64,000 nt of DNA. It comes from Posidonia oceanica (Eukaryota; Streptophyta; Magnoliopsida; Alismatales; Posidoniaceae). Position 1 is the first letter of the stretch. Each line of letters opens with the position of its first letter. Below the pieces are notes generated by a model that saw only the letters and a list, made by a program, of their open reading frames with translations, searched no databases and was not told where the DNA came from. The translations under genes were made by a program, and so were the position numbers. Shown piece after piece: positions 1 through 10,129 of the stretch. The stretch lies in the NCBI GenBank assembly GCA_037176725.1, contig JAZBRS010000057.1, positions 88,309,501-88,373,500 of the forward strand. Reading direction: 5' to 3'.

Positions 1-2433
1 TGGTAGAAGTTTCATGATTTTAAGGGATTTATTGTGGATTTTATGGGAATTTTTGGATAATGGGTTTACTATTTCGAGATTTTTGGCCAAATGACTTCTT
101 GAGCTTTGGATTTTCATAACTCGAGCTATGTTTATCGGAATGCTTTGATTTTTGTTCCATATGGTAGAAGACTTGGAGATCTACGTTTTGGATATTTTTG
201 TGGAATTTGTAGGTGTGTGTACTGAGACCAGTTCAAGTTCCCAACTTGGGTGATTTTTTGGATTCCTGCGTTCTGTCTGGTTTTCTGTAATTTTTTACTG
301 ATCCTGCATTTTGGTGCCGCGTAATGGTCTCGCGTTTTTTCCAAGTAGTTTTTGGCACCTCCCAGGCACTAATGGGCACCCCTGGGGTGCCCAAGCCTCT
401 TGGTTTGGCCTGGTTTTGGGCCAGGTCAGATTCTATGATGCTTTCCCTGTTCTAGTTAAGGCTTAAAATCCATTTTTTGGTTTTATGGAGAGTTTTGTTG
501 AATTAAATTGAATTCTTGTCCTTTAAGAGATTGGTATTCTATATAATACATCAGGGCAAGATGATGATCAGGCAAACCATTAGGGATGAGTTAGGATTGC
601 CTAAAATGGATTAGCAAGACTCCACTTGCGTTAGGGTTGGAAATTAAAAGACTAAATAACCTAGAAATGCTAAGGTTTTCCCTAATTGGTATAGACGGAC
701 ATTTGGGAATATGTTAATCTTAGAATTAGATCTGGGCACTAGAACTTAGTGTCCTGGGTGCTGTTTGTGTGGTGTTCGGTCTCATAAGTTCATTGGAGCT
801 TCGGGACCGATGCTTTGCTTCTGGTGGGCGTCTCCTGGGTAAATGATATGCCCAGAAGGTGCCATTGTTTCTCTGTTTGCCGTGTTTTGGAATGTAGTTC
901 TGGACTCGACAGCAGAGCTGTCGAGGCTGTGTTTTGAGCTGTACTTTCAGCTCGTGGTTTTGTGCTGTGCTTGGTGCTGTGTTTTTGAGGTATTTTGAGT
1001 TGTCTTTTATGGATTTCGAAATGGTTTTCGAAAAGAGTTTTGAAAAGAAAATGCATGGGTTTGGCAAAGGTTTTTGAAAGAGTTTTCCGATGTTTTCTGT
1101 GTGTGACAGACCAAGATACTGGAGGGGTGTGTCGACGGGATCAGGAGATGTGACGACATTCCTGGTTGGTCGGGCACATTGCCTAGGTTGAGGTCTTGAG
1201 ACCAAGAGGCTGAGGTAAGTGTCTGTTGGATCTTGGAGGTATGATACTCCTTAATTGTCATTCACGAGGCCGAGGCTGAGGTCCACGGGTTGGGGGTACT
1301 GATTGAACTTGGAGGTATGACACTCCACTTGTTCCAGGTGCCGAGGACCCAGGATACTGACCGTACATAGTGTATCGTGGCAGCAGACACAGGGGGTATG
1401 AGACCTCTGAGTAGCTGGACGTGATACCCTAGTTAGTACGGATACCGAGACTACTTGGTGTGGACTGAGCCTAGGGGTGAGGAGCCCCAGGAATTTGGAG
1501 CACTGAGTTAGGGCTCTTAGAGGGCATTCCTTGTGGTGTCCTGCTGAGAGACAGGACTGGCCTTCCAGTGTGTGGTTGGCTTTGTGAGGCTTGTTGGCCA
1601 GGACGGTTTGCTCCTCCACAGGGTGGCTGACCGTAGCAGTGCAGGGACACCGTGGTAGCGCCTCGGTGGACTGCTTGTGGCTAGGTGTCGTCGCTTGGGC
1701 TTGAGTGACGACCTTTTGTTTGTGTGTGTGGTTGTTGTGCTTGTGGCTGCGCCCGTGGGGCGTAGGTCTTACGCTAGTGAGGCACATGGTTTGGCTGAGT
1801 AGTGTCTCAGCACTGGCTTTGTGTTTTGGTGTTTATTGTGTTGTGTGTGTGTTCTGAATGCTATTGAGGTTATTCAAACATGTTGGTTGTCTAGTCTGCA
1901 CCTGGAGTGTGATGGACCAGACCGTGTGTTTTGGAGCTTGATTTGGCTACTGTAGCCATTTCAAGTGTGCATAAAGATTTTGAAAAGAGCATGCATATGG
2001 TTTTGAAATGAAAAGAGAAAAGATGATTTCAAATGCATGTTTTCAGCAGTTTGCTTTGTGTGGGAGTGATGTACGCCTTACTGTGGCATCCAGGAGAAAT
2101 GCCTGTGTTTGTTTGTTTGTAGCATAGTTACGCCTGTTCCCTCGACGTTGTTTGTCAAGCTGGGGTGTATGCTGGGTGACCTATTGAGTGGTCACTCACG
2201 TGTGCTTTGTTTCTATTTTTGGCAGGTGCAGGATAGGAGCTGGAGTTGCTAGTGCATATAGGAAAGGTGTCACACTGCCACACATCAAGGGTTCTGGGTA
2301 AGTGAGCTATTTAAGTTTATTTTATTTCTACTTTATAGTAATTGTGAGAATTTAGTTCTATAGTTCATGAATGCTAATAAGATTAAAATAAAATGGTAGC
2401 TAGGTTGAGAGGTAACGACATTGGGGTCGTTAC
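1..2433. mobile_element. Partial LTR of a Ty3/gypsy-type element
   Basis: The stretch has no coding capacity and ends at 2433 in a TG/CA-type terminus (TGTAACGACCCC when read on the minus strand). A hairpin, GTAACGAC-6 nt-GTCGTTAC in complement, lies at the very end. From 2434 the sequence changes abruptly to an unrelated tandem repeat, which marks the boundary. A diverged second copy of the 980-1340 portion lies at 41876-42320 in the same orientation, so this is a dispersed repeat. Long LTRs with CGACCCC termini are common in plant chromoviruses, but no internal domain is present to prove the family. The other end lies outside the window. Solo LTR or one LTR of a longer element cannot be separated. 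Confidence 0.6.
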
Positions 2434-2437
2434 ACGG

Positions 2438-3193
2438 ACGGAGTCCCGTTTGCTTGCTTCCTTGGGCGAGGACAAACCTGCTTACTTCCTCGGGCGAGGA
2501 CAAGCCTTTGCGCGGCTCTGCTCTGGGTAGACGGAGTCCCGTGTGCTTGCTTCCTCGAGCGAGGACAAGCCTTTGTGCGGCTCCGCTCTGGGCGAACGGA
2601 GTCCCGTTTGCTTGCTTCCTTAGGCGAGGACAAGCCTGCTTGCTTCCTCAGGCGAGGACAAGCCTGCTTGCTTCCTCACGCGAGGACAAGCATTTGCGCG
2701 GCTTCACTTTTGGTGAATGGAGTCCTGTTTACTTGCTTCCTCGGGCGAGGACAAGCCTGCTTGCTTCCTCGGGTGAGGACAAGCCTTTGCGCGGCTCCGC
2801 TCCGGGCGGACAGAGTCCCGTTTGCTTGCTTCCTTGGGCGAGGACAAGCCTGCTTGCTTCCTCGGGCAAGGACAAGCCTTTGCACAGCTCCGCTTCGAGT
2901 GGACGGAGTCCTGTTTGCTTGCTTCCTTGAGCGAGGACAAGTCTGCTTGCTTCCTCAGGCGAGGACAAGCCTTTGCACGGCTCCGCTCTGGGCGGACGGA
3001 GTCCCGTTTGCTTGCTTCCTCGAGCGAGGATAAGCCTGCTTGCTTCCTCGGGTGAGGACAAGCCTTTTCCTTTGTACGACTCTGCTTCGAGCGGACGGAG
3101 TCCCGCTTACTTGCTTCCTCAAGCGAGGACAAGCCTGCTTACTTCCTCGGGCGAGGACAAGCCTTTTCCTTTGTGCGACTCCGCTCTAGGCAG
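2438..3193. repeat. Tandem array, 65/93/99/121-bp units built on a 28-bp subunit
   Basis: Eight units start with ACGGAGTCCCG (or a one-base variant) at 2438, 2531, 2596, 2717, 2810, 2903, 2996 and 3095. Unit lengths are 93, 65, 121, 93, 93, 93, 99 and 99 bp. Each has a spacer of about 37 bp plus one, two or three copies of a 28-bp subunit (GCTTGCTTCCTCGGGCGAGG then ACAAGCCT). The subunit contains a CCTCG-GG-CGAGG inverted repeat. Open frames on both strands here result from the repeat and have no protein character. An isolated subunit recurs at 3542-3567. The position just upstream of a Tat LTR fits the repeat-prone 3' untranslated region known for Ogre/Tat elements. Confidence 0.85.
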
Positions 3194-4164
3194 ACAGAGT
3201 CTTGTTTGGACTTATCACTTTTCTCCCCCCTTTTTTGTGGTCGATAGGTCCGAAACCTATCATCTATCATTGCGCCCCTTCCCGTTGGTAAGTCTGAAAC
3301 TTGCCAACTATCATCCTTTGCACGACTCCGCACCGGGCGGACGGAGTCCCGCTTGCTTTGCTTCATTAGCAGCAGGAAAAGATGCCCCTTTTCTTGCTTG
3401 CTTTCTCTCTCAACAGGAAAAGATGCCCCTTTTCTTGCTTGCTTTTCTTGCTTACTTTCTCAGGAAGAAGAGATGCCCCCGCTCTTCTTTCGCACGTTCT
3501 CAGAATTTTTGCCCCTTCTATTTTGCGTGGCTCTAGTCGTTTGCTTGCTTCCTCGGGCGAGGACAAGCTATCTTTCTTCTCTTTCAGGCTGGTAGCCCTA
3601 ACTACCCGAACGACATCCGTCATAATGTCAGGCGTCCTTTTTCGGACTGATAACCGAAACTATCTGGTGATGAGTTTGTCAACTCATAATCCTTTGCATC
3701 AGCATCACACATTAAGTTCCTTTGTGCCAGTGTCGCGCATAGGTTCTTTGCATTCGCATCATGCATTAAGTCCCTTTGCGCCAAGCACCACACATAGGTT
3801 CTTTGCACCACCATCACATGCATACCACCGCACATTTTACCTGCATCCCCAGTAGGATCGCATCTTGCACTGTTTCCACATACATCAATACTGCATTTCC
3901 TTATTCACAGCATCCGCACACGCATGTATCACCGGTGTCTCCCTTAGCAGGGTTCAGCACGGCTAGCATTAGTGCATACATTGCATCAGCATTTGCACCT
4001 ACATTTGCATTCGCATTGCGGCAACGAATCATGACTTTCGGTGCATCTGCTGAATAAGTGACTCATGCCAATAGCATTTGTGCTCCTGCCGGTGTCAGGA
4101 GGAGTGTCTTGTCTACCCTGAGCCACGATCTCACTACGCTTGACCTCGCTCAGGGAGGGACATC
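3194..4164 (+). repeat. 3' untranslated region of a Tat element with short tandem repeats
   Basis: No gene is visible. 3365-3480 holds imperfect copies of a pyrimidine-rich word around GATGCCCCTTTTCTTGCTTG. 3692-3830 holds about two and a half copies of a 54-55 bp unit starting CTTTGCATC and CTTTGCATT. The block ends with the purine run CAGGGAGGGA at 4151-4160, four bases before the LTR at 4165, a plausible polypurine tract for a plus-strand element. The pol region that should lie upstream is missing and replaced by the LTR at 1-2433. Confidence 0.55.
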
Positions 4165-6930
4165 TGTAGACACCCCATTTTGATAGACTTTTTGTTGGAG
4201 AATCTTTGGAGGCTTGATCAGACAGTGGCATGGTGAATCCAATTCCAAACCTTAAACCCAAGCTTTAAACCTAAATCCCAATCCAACCAAACCATATTCC
4301 TCACCTGAATCAACCCTAAACCAACCCAAAACATTCAAATTACCCAAAACCTAACACCGCAAGCCCTCACAAAACCCAAAACCCATTGGTGGTTCAAGGA
4401 TAGGGGAGTGGGCCTGGATTTCACTGTACAGGCCCAGTCCACTGGGTTGCATGCCCTGCCACCACTCGCAGAGGCGACTAGACCTGTCGCCACTCTAAGC
4501 GGCGACTGGGTTTGTCGCCAGCGAGAGCAGCGACTTTCTGCAACTCAAGCCACCGCTTGAATTTTTCCCACGTGGCCACCGCCGGTCACCTCCTCCACCG
4601 CTCGGCCTGCCACCACGTCCACTCCCCACTTACTCTCCACTACCTCCACGCATTAGACGCCAACTGCCACTTACTCCCTGGTACCGTGTCCCCTCCTCGC
4701 CGGCGTCCTTTCCGCTCTCACCACCTCCTTCGTCGGCCGTTTGCTACCTGACACCACCGACGACTTCGTCGTCCTTCCTCGCCCTAGCCACTAACTTCTC
4801 TGCCATTCCCTGCCATTTGCTCTGACACGACGACCGCTCTGCTCTCTCCATCGCCTCTGCACCTCGCCTGCCACCACCTTCCCACTTGCGTTGGCCGGCG
4901 AACAAAAGGGAGAGAACCCAACACTATTTCACCACCACACCCACAATCCAGAGCCCCCAAGTGAGAATTCGAGCATCCATAAACGATTCCCATTCTCCCT
5001 TGTGCGTTCCCAAGCCTTCCCGAGCGATCCCAAGCCTCCTACAACCTCGCCGTGCCACACGAACCCAACTCCGGTCACCTTCTCCACCTCTGTCTGTCAT
5101 TCCGATGAGCCATAGAGGTTGCCTCTTCACCCCATTTGCATGCCTGAGGGTCCGGGAACGTTCCCGAACCTCCTCCCTTCACGGTTGGATAACCCGGCCA
5201 TCCTCTTACGCTCTCGGCCGTCCCAACGGCCGACGACACGCAGTAACGCCGGTCGACGACCGGTGGAGGTGGGAAGAGACTCCTGTCGCTTCCCACCTCC
5301 CACATCCACTTCCTTCATCTCCTCCTCGTCCCCACGGCGCTTCACAACCAATTCATTGGGTCGTCGACCGCTCACACGGCTGACCCTTAAGGAACTCCAG
5401 CGGCGCAAAGTGGAGGAGGTGGGTAGAGCAGCTCGAACCGCCATTTTCCACACCAAAGGTGTGCCTGTGATCGTGGGATTGCCGTGAAGCTTCCCCGATC
5501 CTCCTCGGCCTTTTTGGCTTCACTTGGAGCGCATAGTTCGCCATTGAAGTCTGATCATCGGACTGCCAGGTGCATCGCCCCTCCTAACGGCGACTGGCTT
5601 GCAACTTCGAACTGCCATCGGTCGAACTTTGGGCGGATGCTCCGGGCAATCCAGGCCTCTATTTTGCTTATTGTTTGTATGCTTGTGGTCGTGGATGACT
5701 GGTCTTTAATTCCATGCCTTTAGTTTTTAATCTTGCATAGCCACGGGTTCCAGATTTGGTCTCGAAGTTGGCAGTTTGGAGCACGTGAGTTGCAGTGATG
5801 TCGCCTGTCTCACCGGCAACTCACCTGCAACTCTTGGCAGTCGTCTGACCAAACTTGGAGCCGCCATATCTCGTGACCTAGGTGCCCATTTTATAGTTTG
5901 ATTGTGTGATTTTGATCCTGAATATGCCATCTTCATTTCCATGCATTTAGTTTGCCATTTTGCATCGATTATCTAGCTTGTTTTCAGCCATGAAAGTTGT
6001 TTGGGAAGAACTGTGTATGCCTTTGTCGCCAGTTGTACTAGAGACATGCCCAGACGCCGCTCACACCGGTGACTGTAGTTGTTGATGCTTTGAGTGGCGA
6101 CATGTGCCTCACCGATCTCACCGGCAACATGCATTGCCGCCATTCAGGGCGGCAACCAGGACTGCAGTTCTGACAGTGGCTTGAGCCACCCTTGTTGCCG
6201 CTTTACGCCTTGAGCCACCCTTGTTTATTGTTTTTTTTTTTAGCCTGTTTATTGTCTCTTTGTGGCATTTTAACTTTGTTTAGTCTTTCTAGCATGTTTT
6301 TTACTAAGCTCTGCATGTTTTACAAACGCATGTTTCATGTCGCTTCTTCGCATTGCATGGTTTCCACCGATGTTTTGTTTCTTGCCTGCATTGCATCTAG
6401 GGCAGTGATGCTTACTGTCTGGAGTTCTTATGAACCAAGGCACGTCCAGTTCAGAACACTGGCAGCGCTGCTGAGCACATAGATTGTACGTTTAATTCCC
6501 ATCACACCTCATGGCATCTTGAGCATACATTTGAGCATGTTAAAGCATTCATTAGGCATTCATAGCATCCCTCGCCCCTCGGACGTACAGTAAAGGCAAG
6601 CATTTGCCGACATTCCTGCATATGCAAGCGAGAAGCCTAGAAAGATCGATTCCGGGCGTATCAGGGGTGCCTAACACCTTCCCCTTGCGTAACAGGAGTC
6701 CTTACCCTTACTCTTGGCCCGTAATGACCATTATGCCCTTATCCTAGGCACAAGTCATTTATTTCTGCATAGCATTGCACCCCTTTGCATAATTTCATGC
6801 TTTTCCTCAGTTTTCCTCATCTTCTGATTTAATAGACTAGGTGGCGACTCTGAATTTGCTTTATCTTTGTTTTTTCGTCCTTTTTCGGTGTTTTTCGAGT
6901 CAAGTTTCTTTCCTCGGATCTACTTACTAT
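4165..6930 (+). mobile_element. Tat-type LTR (3' LTR, truncated at its right end)
   Basis: It begins TGTAGACACCCC directly after a purine tract and runs to 6930, where the LTR of Tat-1 starts without a gap. Near its right end is a block shared with the minus-strand solo LTR at 27738-41706: the words GGGGTGCCTAACACCTTCCC at about 6663 and TAGACTAGGTGGCGACTC at about 6833. A GC-rich pyrimidine stretch (about 4600-5400) gives long open frames on both strands with no recognisable domain; I treat it as LTR. Hairpin words GGCGAC-7 nt-GTCGCC occur at 4473-4491 and 4501-4519. No matching 5' LTR is in the window. Confidence 0.7.
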
Positions 6931-7061
6931 TGTAGATACCCCGTTTTGGCACTCCCCTCATTATAGTGAAACCCTTGTGCATCATATCGTGCTCAGTTAA
7001 CCTCTAGAGCTCCTTTTCTTGATATAAGCTCTCTCATTCGAGCCAAACGCTTATTGTGGGT

Positions 7062-7809
7062 GTTAGAAGAGTTCCTTGCTACGTCCAACGTTGGACGCAG
7101 CATAGAACTCGTATAACAACTCTGCGAACTGTTGCCCAATCAACCCAGTTCTTAGGTCCAATTTGGTCCCCAGGTTTCTACATTGTCTTCGTGCCTTTAA
7201 GAGAGCTTTTATTTATGCTTCAATGACAACAATATAAGCCCTTTATTTTCTTCGCCAAATTTGGAAGGTGGACTGCCTGGGTGTGTTAGATGCGAGTATC
7301 CCAGCGTTTAACATTGGACGCTGGTTTATCAGCGTCCAACGTTGAAACCTAGTGTTGACCACCACTTTCCTTATTTATCCAAATCCGAGGGCCTGTTTGT
7401 TACTCCTTTTAGAGGTCCATTGACAAATTGATTAACAAATCTGTGTTTAATTAGCATTAATCCACCATTAATTGCTAATTATTCCTTCAAATCCATAGTT
7501 GTACCTCGGAGGGTCATTTTGTGTGGGATTTCAATCGTCCAACGTAGGACGCATGGTTCCATGTGTCTTACGGCAGCAATTTGCTGTATCAACTTTCCTT
7601 ATTTGGCCCAAATTTTATCCTGATGCCTTTACCAAATCTGGAACCCTTGACCGATCAAAGCCTTTTAATTTCAATTAAGAGTGGCTTAATCACAGTTAAT
7701 CAGCACTTAAGGGAGAATATTCTTGATCCACCACAGTTGTAGCTCGGGAGGCCGTTAGACGTGTGTTTCACAGCGTATAACGTTAGCCGCACCATATCAC
7801 GCGTCCAAC
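7062..7809 (+). repeat. Four paired-palindrome modules in U3 of Tat-1
   Basis: Modules at 7062-7117, 7285-7340, 7516-7571 and 7754-7809 share the layout half-site (GTTGGACGC-like), 10 nt, GCGTCCAAC-like plus GTTGGACGC-like (the palindrome), 10 nt, half-site GCGTCCAAC-like. Their starts are 223, 231 and 238 bp apart, following the tandem U3 units. Half-sites drift in sequence but spacing does not; only the first half-site of the third module is barely recognisable. Confidence 0.85.
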
Positions 7810-7862
7810 GTTTTTGTTTTGGAAAATTTGATGAGTTGGCTCTCCATTGGCACATTTTGTCC

Positions 7863-7886
7863 CCCCTGCTTCTATAAAAGCAGGGG
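7863..7886 (+). promoter_or_regulatory. TATA box inside a perfect 9-bp inverted repeat
   Basis: CCCCTGCTT-CTATAA-AAGCAGGGG places the core TATAAA of the LTR promoter in the loop and right arm of a hairpin-forming repeat. The identical 24-bp arrangement is at 18759-18782 in Tat-2. Transcription would be expected to begin about 30 bp downstream, near 7905. Confidence 0.7.
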
Positions 7887-8585
7887 TACCCTCAACCTTA
7901 AAGGAGAGGATGGGATTTTTGAGAGGAAGTGGAGGACACAAATTTGAGACCAAAAAAATAGAGATTAGATGAGAGAAAAATATAGAGAGAAAGAAAGAGA
8001 GAGGAAGAGCTTAAAAGCTTGAGAGTTCGTTGTCATTTTCGTGACGTCAATCCTCCCTGTTCCAAACATTCCACTACACCCAAAGGGAGTTTTTCTTTAG
8101 CATTATATTTCACTTTACTCATTTGCATATCGCATGTTATTTTACATGTTGTTGTAGCTAGGCATATTCATATTAAGTTACAACCCAAGGGATAAAAACC
8201 CCTCAGGTAAGTATTTCTCCTATTAGTTTATGTTGGGTTTTAGTTTTATTTTAGGATTAGTTACTACACGAAATTAACCCATATCTTTCATATCATTCTG
8301 TTTTTTGCAAGGAAGAAGAAGAAGAAGAAGAAGAAGAAACTCACCGAAGCACGGGCACCCTTAGGCAACGCTGGCGTTGTCCCAAGGTAGCTGAACCCGC
8401 AACACACATCACATCTCCCAAGGCATCTCGAGGGCCGGTGAAAGCGAATCGAGAGTGGCGATTACACTGACTTCAACACACGTGGAGTGGAGAAGTCAGA
8501 TACAACAAAAGGGGACCCTCGAGAGAGCAATAGATAAAAAGGGAAAAAGCATCTTCTTCTCCCTCAAAACCTCATATCTACAGTC

Positions 8586-8602
8586 TAGCGATCACGGTGG
8601 GA
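8586..8602 (+). promoter_or_regulatory. Primer-binding site of Tat-1
   Basis: TAGCGATCACGGTGGGA starts three bases after the LTR. The same site is TGGCGATCACGGTGGGA in Tat-2 and Tat-3, so Tat-1 carries a G-to-A change in the bases that pair with the tRNA CCA end. From memory the complement resembles the 3' end of a plant tRNA-Arg, the usual primer of Tat elements; this was not checked against a tRNA list. Confidence 0.75.
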
Positions 8603-10129
8603 CAGCTAAAAGTGCCCCCGTGCAAAGGTGAGACTCCGATCTCTTCTTCTTCTTCTTCTTCCTTATTCTTTTTCTTTTTAGTTTAGTTGTTGTTTTTTTT
8701 AAAGTTTTTAAGGTAACGGCGAAATTCCTCATAGTGTTTTGAGGCACCTCTACCCTTGTTTTGTTTTCTTTTTTTGTTCAAAAATACCTGAAACCATCTC
8801 CCTTTTCTCTATGATTCTCGGGAGAGGAGGTGGTTCATAAAAAACACGATTTTTCTGAAATAACTCACTGTCAGTGTGTTATACGTGCGATTCTTAGCGT
8901 CTAACATTAGGCGTGCCATTATCTGCATCTAACAACACTGAACAGGGACTCTTTCTGTTTAGTAAGCTTCTTGTTTTCTTTGCTTCTAACTGGCCTGATA
9001 ATTGAGGTGTGAGGTGATCGACTCTGCCGTTGGGACCGGAACTTTAATTCTCAGGCGCTTTTCAAAAATCAAAATTTTTTTTTCGAGTTTTCTCTATGTC
9101 TTGTATGGCCCTATTCGGGAACTAATCTGTTTGTATCTTCTCTTGAGTTACGCAAATAACTATTTAGGTTCCAAGCACATCTGATGCAAAGGGCCTAAAA
9201 GAGGTATTTATGTTGTCATTTTCTTTCACAAGGGCCCCTTTTTCCTCCCTTGGCTCTTGTGAAAGTAAATTAGAACCTCAAGTGTTGATTTGCATTCTCC
9301 CTCCCGCTTCGGTGGTTTGTGGTGATTGTTTGTGCTTGACACGCGAGAGACCCGATCAATCCTGAGTATGCTGGGCTCTACCTATACGGGGTAGGGACCT
9401 AAGTGTGTTCAGGCTCCTCAAAGATTCTCAGGAGTTGAGATAGGGGTAGTACCAAAAAAAAAAACCAAAAAAAAATCTTTTACCCATTTTGTGAGGATCC
9501 ACAGTCATCCCTGAAAAAAAAGATGCCATACCCAAGCTTTAAGGCACCCTGAGAGCTATGCAGATTTAAAATACTAAAGACAAAGTGAAAATTCAAAAAA
9601 TCAAAACTTTAATCACTGTCTGAAAGTGTTTCTGTCCAGTTCTCTGTAACAGGGTGTTAAACGCTTAAATCTCTGCGTGTAACATTAGACGCAGAAGATC
9701 ACACGTTTAACGCATTGTCTGGCTGTTTGTTAGTTTTATGACTCTAATTTGTGGATGATTGCTGGGTAATTGATTGAACAAAAACTATAAACAAAACATT
9801 TGCATTTCTAAATTCTATTTCTTTTTTCTTAGAAACTTGTATTGGGTTACGAAATTTCTATAATTTATTTCCAAGTATAATTACTTGTAACCCTCCATTC
9901 ATATAAAAGAAAAAAAAAGAGCAAAAAAATAATAATAAATAAAAAAAGAAAAGAGCAAAAAAAAAGAGAGAAGAAAAAAAAAGAGAAAAGGAAAAGGGGA
10001 AAAGAAACCAAAGGAAGCTGAAAATATTGCTGTGTGTTGGACGGTAGAATTCCTGCGTTCAACGTTAGATGCCTGCATTCCAGCGTCTTACACTTCTAAA
10101 TCAGATGTCATCTCCAAAGCTATTACAAG
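8603..10129 (+). other. Untranslated leader of Tat-1
   Basis: No gene is present. The leader is colinear with the Tat-2 leader in several blocks, for example the phrase CTCAGGAGTTGAGATAGGGG at about 9428. It carries three paired-palindrome modules (8878-8933, 9656-9711, 10036-10091), a CTT run at 8641-8661 and an A/G-rich stretch at about 9905-10015 just before gag. Confidence 0.7.

Larger units (their letters stand above)
6931..8582 (+). repeat. 5' LTR of Tat-1 (1652 bp)
   Basis: It starts TGTAGATACCCC and ends ATATCTACA, a TG...CA LTR with short terminal inverted repeats. U3 contains four degenerate tandem units of about 230 bp, each opening with a paired-palindrome module (7062-7117, 7285-7340, 7516-7571, 7754-7809). 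The TATA box lies at 7872. The last 700 bp (R/U5) contain a GAA run at about 8313-8336. The related LTR of Tat-2 (18074-19427) is 1354 bp, shorter mainly because it has one fewer of the 230-bp units. Confidence 0.85.

Noticed and set aside
2421..3132. Overlapping open frames on both strands across the tandem array
   Set aside because: They are produced by the repeat (units of 93 and 99 bp keep frame) and give Arg/Ser/Leu repeats with no domain or start context.
4310..4325. Telomere-like AACCCTAAA as an interstitial telomere
   Set aside because: Only single, degenerate copies within an LTR; no tandem TTTAGGG array.
4886..5490. Possible small genes in the GC-rich pyrimidine stretch
   Set aside because: Open frames exist on both strands, with no domain, and the region lies inside an LTR.
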